A DNA stretch of 64,000 nt from Dysidea avara (Eukaryota > Porifera > Demospongiae > Dictyoceratida > Dysideidae), in contig NC_089272.1 in assembly GCF_963678975.1 (NCBI RefSeq), positions 38,879,391 to 38,943,390 on the forward strand, in the 5' to 3' direction. How positions within the stretch are numbered: position 1 is the stretch's first letter; every line of letters begins with the position of its first letter. This document shows, one piece after another, positions 58,135 through 64,000 of the stretch. The position numbers were made by a program, and so were the translations under genes. The notes below the pieces were generated by a model. It was given only the letters and a program-made list of their open reading frames with translations, searched no databases and had not been told where the DNA came from.

Positions 58135-59243
58135 ATACCGTAAAGTAGGGTTGGTGACCCACGAAATAACATTACCCAAAAAGCAGCCTCAATTTCCCCT
58201 GACAACGATGAGGCAGTATTGGTTAGGTAAAACTAAGCTCAAACAAACTTTCAGATCGACCCGAAATGCTTCAAGCTCCTCAACCCACAACAAACCATAT
58301 TTTGACTGGCTGTCCTGCTGCTCTAGATCAAGGCAGGTATACCTGGAGACATGATTCAGTTTTACAGGTCCTTGTTCATGGGCTCCAACAGCATTTACCT
58401 GAAACATTCAAACTTTACGCTGACCTTCCAGGTTATCTAGCTAGTTCCAGCCCCCCTAGTACCATCCCAACCAATCTTTCCTCCACCCTCAGCAGGCCTG
58501 ACTTGGTATTGGTTTCTAATGATTCCATTTGCTTGTTCGAATTGACAGTACCAACTAATACCCAGCAACATCTTCTTGCTGCTAGAGCTAGAAAGGAAGA
58601 TCGATATAGCACCTTGCAATATGACCTCCAGCTTTCTGGGTTAACTGTCAATCTTGTTCCAATTGAAATTGGTTGTTTAGGCCACTTTTTGCCAGAAACA
58701 ATTGCTCAAATGGCTACTGCTTGTGAAGTGCCAAAGAAAACCATAAGATCCTTGTTTGAGCAGGCAGCTCGCATTGCTGTGTCCTGTTCTTACAGAATTT
58801 TTAATTCTAGAGCCTCCCCGGGCTGGGATCTTTTAGACCACCTTAGGTAAACTTTAAGTATTACATATATGTAGATATAGTTTTTTTTTTTTTTTTTTTT
58901 TTTGTGTGTATTGTAATTTAATTTACCTTTAGTTAATGTAAGTCTTGCCAGGGCTCCTGTACTGATCCATCAGCACATGGTACCCCTGTGTCTAGGCCCC
59001 TGTATGCTTGTAATGTATATTTTGTCTTAATCATTAAGACGTTTATTCTCTCTTCAACAAGTTGCTACAGAATTTTAAAAATTTATTTAACGGAATTTTC
59101 TACTGACTGCCCGACTGATTGACTGATTCCTTCAGACAAGCGTAACTCGATAACGGCTAAGACTACGGGCTTGATTTTTCGTTTTTTTTTGTTCGACGTA
59201 ACTTCTACCCGAGAGGTGCCTTTTGGCATACCGCAGTAGAGTA
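58135..59243 (+). mobile_element. R1-family copy split by a retrotransposon tail
   Basis: R1 left part 58135-58274 (GACAACGATGAGGCAGTATT, then GGTTAGGTAAAACTAAGC) continues at 59052-59243 (CAAGTTGCTACAGAATTTT, ATAACGGCTAAGACTACGGG, CCTTTTGGCATACCGCAGTA). CTTCAA is present at both junctions (58269-58274, 59052-59057), the likely target duplication of the insert. Confidence 0.65.
58275..59051 (+). pseudogene. 5'-truncated non-LTR retrotransposon, REL endonuclease end
   Basis: The reading frame 58266-58850 is open and starts inside the insertion. It begins with the last part of a zinc-knuckle-like motif (NHILTGC), then GRYTWRHDSVLQVLVHGL, then RPDLVLVSNDSICLFELTVP and ARARKEDRYSTLQYDL. RPD...E-T-V-P...K..RY fits the PD-(D/E)xK restriction-like endonuclease at the C terminus of R2/NeSL-type elements; Glu stands where Asp is common. 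A 3' UTR with a 23-base T run and a TCTTAATCATTAAG tail follows. The reverse transcriptase is missing, so this is a dead 5'-truncated copy, but its remaining frame is undamaged, which suggests a recent insertion. Confidence 0.65.
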
Positions 59244-59432
59244 AGCCACCGATGTTCGACCACCATAGGTTCGGACGCGATTTTTCTTTAAACCCGCAAA
59301 GAAAATTTCTGTTCTTACTGTGCCTTTGGAGAGGTCTAGGCTATAAACTCTTGCATGTAAAATTTCAGACCTGCAGCTTTTTTCGTCTGGCTGCAGGAGC
59401 TGCAAAAGTGACCTGTCCGAATGTTCTCAATA
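59244..59432. repeat. Inverted repeat, right arm (partner 57912-58095)
   Basis: Inverse copy of 57912-58095: AGTAAGCCACCGATGTTCG, GACCACCATAGGTTCGGACG and GCTGCAGGAGCTGCAAAAGT. Slightly longer than its partner because of small indels. Confidence 0.65.
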
Positions 59433-59544
59433 GACGATATGCATGGTCTAAAAACGCGAAGGAATTATTTTACAATAAAACCTTGACGGTGAACGGCTAT
59501 CGAAGCAATTATTTGCAACTCGGAAACTAGAGAAACCACACAGG

Positions 59545-61391
59545 ATGTCTAACCGACAATGTTGTATTTGGGGCTGTTACAACAGGAAAGGTAGGTGCGT
59601 GGAGGATATTTCCGGAAATCGGCTCTGTGGATGCCATGAATTACAGTTCAGTTGTTGCCCTAAGCCCGAATTATTAACCCTGCACACAATCAGCAAGATG
59701 CCTGTGCCAACCAAGTGAGCTGTTATACAAAGAATTAACACTACTAGGCAAGGTCCAGAACAATCCAGGTGGAAAGCATCCCAGGAGCGGTTATTTGCAA
59801 CGTGCATTATATGGACTTTGTAGGACCTAGCAGGGGAAACAGAAATCTTGTTCCTGTGCACTTTAAGAAGCCCAATACACCTGCTGCTCCTCCAGAATCA
59901 AAGAAAAGGAGAGTAAGTATAAGAGATACGAGTGCAGAAGAAAACATACAGGAAACAACCATTGATGAAGACGATGTTTTGCTGCAAACTGATCCAAGTG
60001 TTGATTTGTTAAGAGAAGGTAATTCTGCTTATCAAGCTAGTTTGCCTACTGGAGACATGGATACTCAGCTAGATACTGCTGGTTTAAGCTCTATAGCTAG
60101 TGATCTGCACCCTGTACAGCCACAGTGTGATACTGAAGACACAGGTACAACTTCAAGTAGTACTCAGCTACGTAATGCTGAGCTGTGCCTTGAGCCTGCT
60201 GTGATTGGAAGTAATTCTACTGATCAACCTACTGGAGACTTGGATACTCCGCCAGATACAATTGGTGTAAGCTCTACTGATCTGGACCCTGCACGTCCAC
60301 AATTGTATAGTCTTGGTATTGAAGATTCTAGTACAGCCTCAAGTAGTGCTGCTCAACTGGATATTGCTGATGAACCTACTGTGAGAGTAAGTTTGTCAGT
60401 TATGCAGCCACCTAATCATACCTCACTTGATGTTGCAAGCATTGTTGCTAGGTGTGCTCAGCTAGAGCAAGAAAACAATGAGCTACATGCAGAGAACGCG
60501 GTATTAAAACAAAAGATTGAGACTTTTAACAGCAGTGTACAGCGACTAAATTTGAGTCTACTTACTGACTATCAAGTAACAATGTATGCTGGGCTTCCTC
60601 GGAAGGTATTTGAATGTCTGTTGACTTGGATGAATCCTATAGTAAGGAAAAAAAGGAGCAGTTGATGAACTCGCTCCTTCTCAAAAGTTGCTTTTAGTAA
60701 TGATGAGACTTTGTTGCAATTTTTCACAAAATGATTTAGCTTGTCGCTTTAAGGTTGAGCAAAGTTCAGTGTCCCATATTCTGAATCAGTGGATACCAAT
60801 GCTAAAAGCTTAGCTGAAATTACTTATTAAATGGCCACAAACAACTATTGGCCCGACTGATCACCCCTACAATTTCTTGCCAAACGCTGTAGCCATTATT
60901 GATGGAACTGAAATTTTTTATACGAAGACCAAGTAACTTAGTAACACAAAAGTCATCATACAGTGATTATAAAAGTCATACCACTGTAAAGTATTTAGTT
61001 GGCATAGACACTTTTACTGGAGTGTTTGTATATATATGGCAACAGCAGTGATCGGTTTACTGTACAGCATAGTGGATTACTGGATGAACTGAAACCAGGC
61101 CAGAGAATTCTTGCTGATAAAGGCTACAATGTGCGGGATCTTTTTGCTCAGAAACGATGTTTTTTGACTATTCCAAGTTTCTTAAGTGAAGGCCGTCTTA
61201 CAGCACAGGAAGGTATGCAATCTCGGACAATTGCCAGTGCACGAATTAGAGTAGAGAATGCCATCAGAAGGTTAAAAGAATACAAAATTTTATCTGAAAC
61301 ATTAAGTAATCGCGTCAACAAGAAGATTGTGGATGATATGGTAATTGTAGCTGGTGCATTGTGTAATCTAATGCAAAAGCTGATCAAGTAA
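59545..61391 (+). pseudogene. THAP plus DDE_Tnp_4 transposase (ISL2EU/Harbinger-like), decayed
   Basis: From ATG 59545: SNRQCCIWGCYNRKGRC (Cys pair of a THAP finger), a TGA stop at 59716-59718 in place of Arg, a 1-bp shift near 59780, then AVICNVHYMDF (C-x2-H, the end of the THAP finger). A Ser/Thr/Asp-rich linker with two THE-like repeats (TGDMDTQLDTAG, TGDLDTPPDTIG) and a coiled coil (CAQLEQENNELHAENAVLKQ) follows. An extra A near 60652 ends the frame. The DDE core follows in several frames: IIDGTEIF (about 60898), ILADKGYN (about 61110), IRVENAIRRLKEYKIL (about 61250). The last part, 61026-61391, is open to a TAA. It would have cut and pasted its element; it is dead here. Confidence 0.7.
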
Positions 61392-61547
61392 CTTATAATT
61401 ATAGCTATTAATATTTTTTATTGTCATGACTATAGGTACTGTTACATATTGTTAGAGTGGATACTTTGATAGAATAGTGTATTACTGACACAAAATAATT
61501 TTATTGTACTTTCATGACATCAGTTTGATAATGTTACATAAGACACA

Positions 61548-63110
61548 CTACATATTACATAACCTGTCTAAAGCTTCTACACCCAGTGTAGTCAAGTAAA
61601 AATGTGACAGTTTATCCTCCATCTCTGCCCACAGTTCAACATCAAGCTTAACCTGTTCAAAGTGAATGTCTGTTTCTGTCCACACTACGAAGTCTCAAAA
61701 CTCTGCACTTGTCAGAGCAAGTTGGCCTGTTACTTGATAGTAATAGTCATGTCTATGATCAAGAGTTATTTGACCATCTTTGTTGAACAAACAGAAGCTA
61801 GGGTCCTTGCAAGCCTCTTCGATCGAATTTTTGCGATGTTTGTAAGGGCACTTGACTTCTACCACACCAAACTTTCCATTTCCAAAAGAAATTATGCCAT
61901 CAGGAGATGTAGCCAGGTATGGAAACTGTTCACTAAGAAACACTCCACATTCCTCAACTTGTGAACCACTCAGTAGCATGTACTACTGAATAGCATCTGT
62001 CTCGTGGTCACATCCCCATTGCAAAGCAGCAGTATGGGGAATACCATAATCTCCTAGCAGAGATTTCACCAATGAAGGTGGATACAACTGCCTGAAAGCT
62101 CTATTACAAACCCTTCCAAAATTGCTGGATGTTATTCTCCATTGTCTCGCATCAAACCACAGTGGGTTGTGTCGCTGGCCAACGCTCATAGACTGAATCA
62201 ACTCCACTTCTTCAGCTGTTGGTCTTAAGGCCTCAACAAGGTCATCAACAGAAACCTCCCTGGTGGCAGCGATATCAAGTAACTTGTCGAGTGGATCAAT
62301 TAACACCGGATTGGAGCTAGGTGGAGGAACGGACTGTAATGACCTATCTTCTTCTTGCTTATAGTAATGTTGAATTCCTGTATCACATCCAGTACTCTCC
62401 AGTTGTTGTAGCAAGTCATTCACGTCTAGCACAGGACCAGTGTACGTTACATAGCCAACCACTGACGATTTTCCAAAATCCAAGTCAGCAGCAAAAGATG
62501 AATTTCCACCTTGTGTAGGCCTGGACCAAGCACACCTCATGCTTGTGCATGTTTGTGGAGTTATTTCAGTCAGTGTGATCAGCAAAGCAGCAACATGAAC
62601 ACAGGTCTGGGTTTCACCGGTAGGACATTTACAGTTGGCAGCAACAGGTTTTCCGTCCATTATCTTTGTGAATAAACGGTAAAATGGGGGTGTCCTTACG
62701 CATGGTGGGTCGACATTTGGCCTTGATGTAACTAAAGCTACCAGACCTCACCATTTGTAAGTCAAACAAATGGCTACACTGGCACAAACGCACACCAGTT
62801 CTGAAGTTCTTTGTGTACCCTCCCCTTGCCTTAAGGTATCCAGTAACACCACTTTCACTCACCAATGGGAAATCATCACTAGTCCACCCATCACTTGGTA
62901 ATTGTTTAAAGCTGGGTGGAGGAGCGTACTGAACACATTGAAACGAAGTGGCTCCGATTTCCTCCTCTAACGAATCAGTATAAACAGTATCAGCCACTTT
63001 TTTTTAACCAGTTCTGCCTTATTTCCAGCTAAGGGTATTCGCCGTTCTCTCAAAAAGGCCTTCAGCTGATCCACAGTCCAGGACCGGTACGATTGTTCGC
63101 CTTCCGCCAT
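61548..63110 (-). pseudogene. SAP-SWIM-YqaJ nuclease gene, decayed
   Basis: From ATG at 63110: SWTVDQLKAFLRERRIPLAG then NKAELVK, a SAP-type DNA-binding motif. A run of eight A (62998-63005) shifts the frame. A middle region is followed by a SWIM-type zinc motif, CKCPTGETQTCVHVAAL, entered after another shift near 62650. Then comes the YqaJ/lambda-exonuclease-like domain, with the first part WFDARQWRITSSNFGRV and the catalytic part SPDGIISFGNGKFGVVEVKC (D, E and K of PD-(D/E)xK). In-frame stops are TAG at 61983-61985 and TGA at 61695-61697; the frame ends with TAG at 61548. It lies tail to tail with the THAP transposase. ISL2EU elements are known to carry a YqaJ gene as second gene, so the pair probably formed one element. 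Confidence 0.7.
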
Positions 63111-63182
63111 TCAGTAAAGTAAAGCTATGACGTCACTAAAGTCACGAGAGAATTAGGAATATTACGGTACGCATAAGCTTAT

Positions 63183-63870
63183 TGTCTATTCTCGGACAAA
63201 ATTATGTATTATTGGTCGAGTGGCACTGCTCGTAATGCTTGAAGCTGATCAAGTCTTTCTATACTTGATATGAAAGAGCAACTCTTATACTCTCAAAATG
63301 TATGCAGATATTTGGCTTAGTCCTTATTGGCTGTGAATTACAAAACTCCAAAATCTCCTCTGTCGTGCAATCTTAAATTCCATTTTTTTACAAATTAATC
63401 ACATGAGATAAAACAGTACATAATAAACAAAAACAAATTATCTTAAATATGGGCCTCAGCGACCTGCACAGCAATCGGTGCCTCAGCAGCGAAAACTGGA
63501 CCTGGCACCGCGAATGCACATAATTGCAGACCTCAACAAAGAGAAGCTCAATTTACATCTCAGCCATCCCAATCTTAAATTCGACCACATGTGAAGCACG
63601 TGCAAATCAAATAGTTACTTATATCGAATTCAAAGCTATTTTTATTAACATTGAGAGCATCAGCTACCGTTCAATAGTAAATAGATACATTCACAATGAC
63701 CGCACCTTGATTTTTGCCCGAATAGCTACATTGCATTTAGGCTTCTCTGACAGTAGCAGCCTAGCTACTGCACCCAGCACACACATACACAATCCAAATC
63801 CACTTAAATGGGGTTTTGACTATCTCCTGTCTTAAAAATGTCTTCAAAATGTCCAGGACATTGATTTCCA
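63183..63870 (+). repeat. Segment starting CTATTCTCGGACA, inverse of 57210-57911
   Basis: It starts CTATTCTCGGACAAAATTAT and holds a better preserved form of the end motif shared with the palindrome at 54062-55730. It seems to be the left end of an element that continues beyond the window. Confidence 0.6.
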
Positions 63871-63998
63871 TACCAAAGGATTCTCGAAAGGAATTAGCCT
63901 CTCCCTCTGCAAAATCTAAAAGGATTTCCTTATGAGCACTTGTCATTTCATACCTTGGAAAAGCTTGCTTAATATTAGCAGACAGCACTGACAAAGCT
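63720..63998 (-). other. Partial open frame of unknown function
   Basis: On minus from the window edge: SVLSANIKQAFPRYEMTSAH, KEILLDFAEGEANSFRESFG and MEINVLDILKTFLRQEIVK, ending in FKWIWIVYVCAGCSS. A weak relative of the last part is readable on plus near 57228-57350. I do not recognise a family. It may be the C terminus of a gene carried by the element that starts at 63183, or chance. Confidence 0.3.
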
Positions 63999-64000
63999 TT

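Overview
This window looks like a draft-assembly piece of an AT-rich invertebrate metazoan genome. A sponge is my best guess, because the genes have the Death-NACHT-LRR layout of sponge NLR receptors; that is inference, and no species can be named from the sequence. Evidence for a eukaryote: spliced genes with GT-AG introns, several transposon superfamilies, retrotransposon relics, tRNA-like SINE pieces, microsatellites and a 200-N scaffold gap.

The host genes are three tandem, same-strand paralogues of one NLR (NOD-like receptor) family. Gene A (2-1771) is only the C-terminal leucine-rich-repeat (LRR) end, cut by the window edge. Gene B has a Death-domain exon (17443-17733), a 4.6-kb intron and one very large exon (22343-28932) holding the NACHT ATPase and about 50 LRRs. 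Gene C has the same layout (41367-41658 and 46332-52913) but carries three single-base frameshifts, so it is either a young pseudogene or has consensus errors. A decayed LRR scrap follows gene A (2362-2600). Both NACHT domains lack the usual Walker B aspartate and the sensor-1 arginine. All three genes keep a conserved non-LRR island and a nearly identical C-terminal tract that suggests gene conversion.

The rest is mostly mobile DNA. At 4007-7214 a pogo-type element with 23-bp inverted ends and TA target duplications carries a broken, partly inverted transposase and, on the other strand, a HIRAN plus Ulp1-like protease gene. The region 7.2-17 kb and the introns hold SINE-like tandem copies, a common dispersed family here called R1, foldback elements, and several MITEs with readable target duplications (hAT-type, CACTA-type, pogo-type). 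A family of about 110-bp hairpins recurs at 21.0, 37.1, 40.4 and 41.2 kb.

The right end (53-64 kb) is a transposon nest. It contains a large palindrome with the assembly gap inside it, a PHD-finger ORF1 fragment of a CR1-like retrotransposon, a 5'-truncated retrotransposon tail with a restriction-like endonuclease domain inserted into an R1 copy, and a decayed ISL2EU/Harbinger-like pair: a THAP plus DDE transposase and a convergent SAP-SWIM-YqaJ nuclease gene. I found no convincing intact tRNA, rRNA or CRISPR feature.
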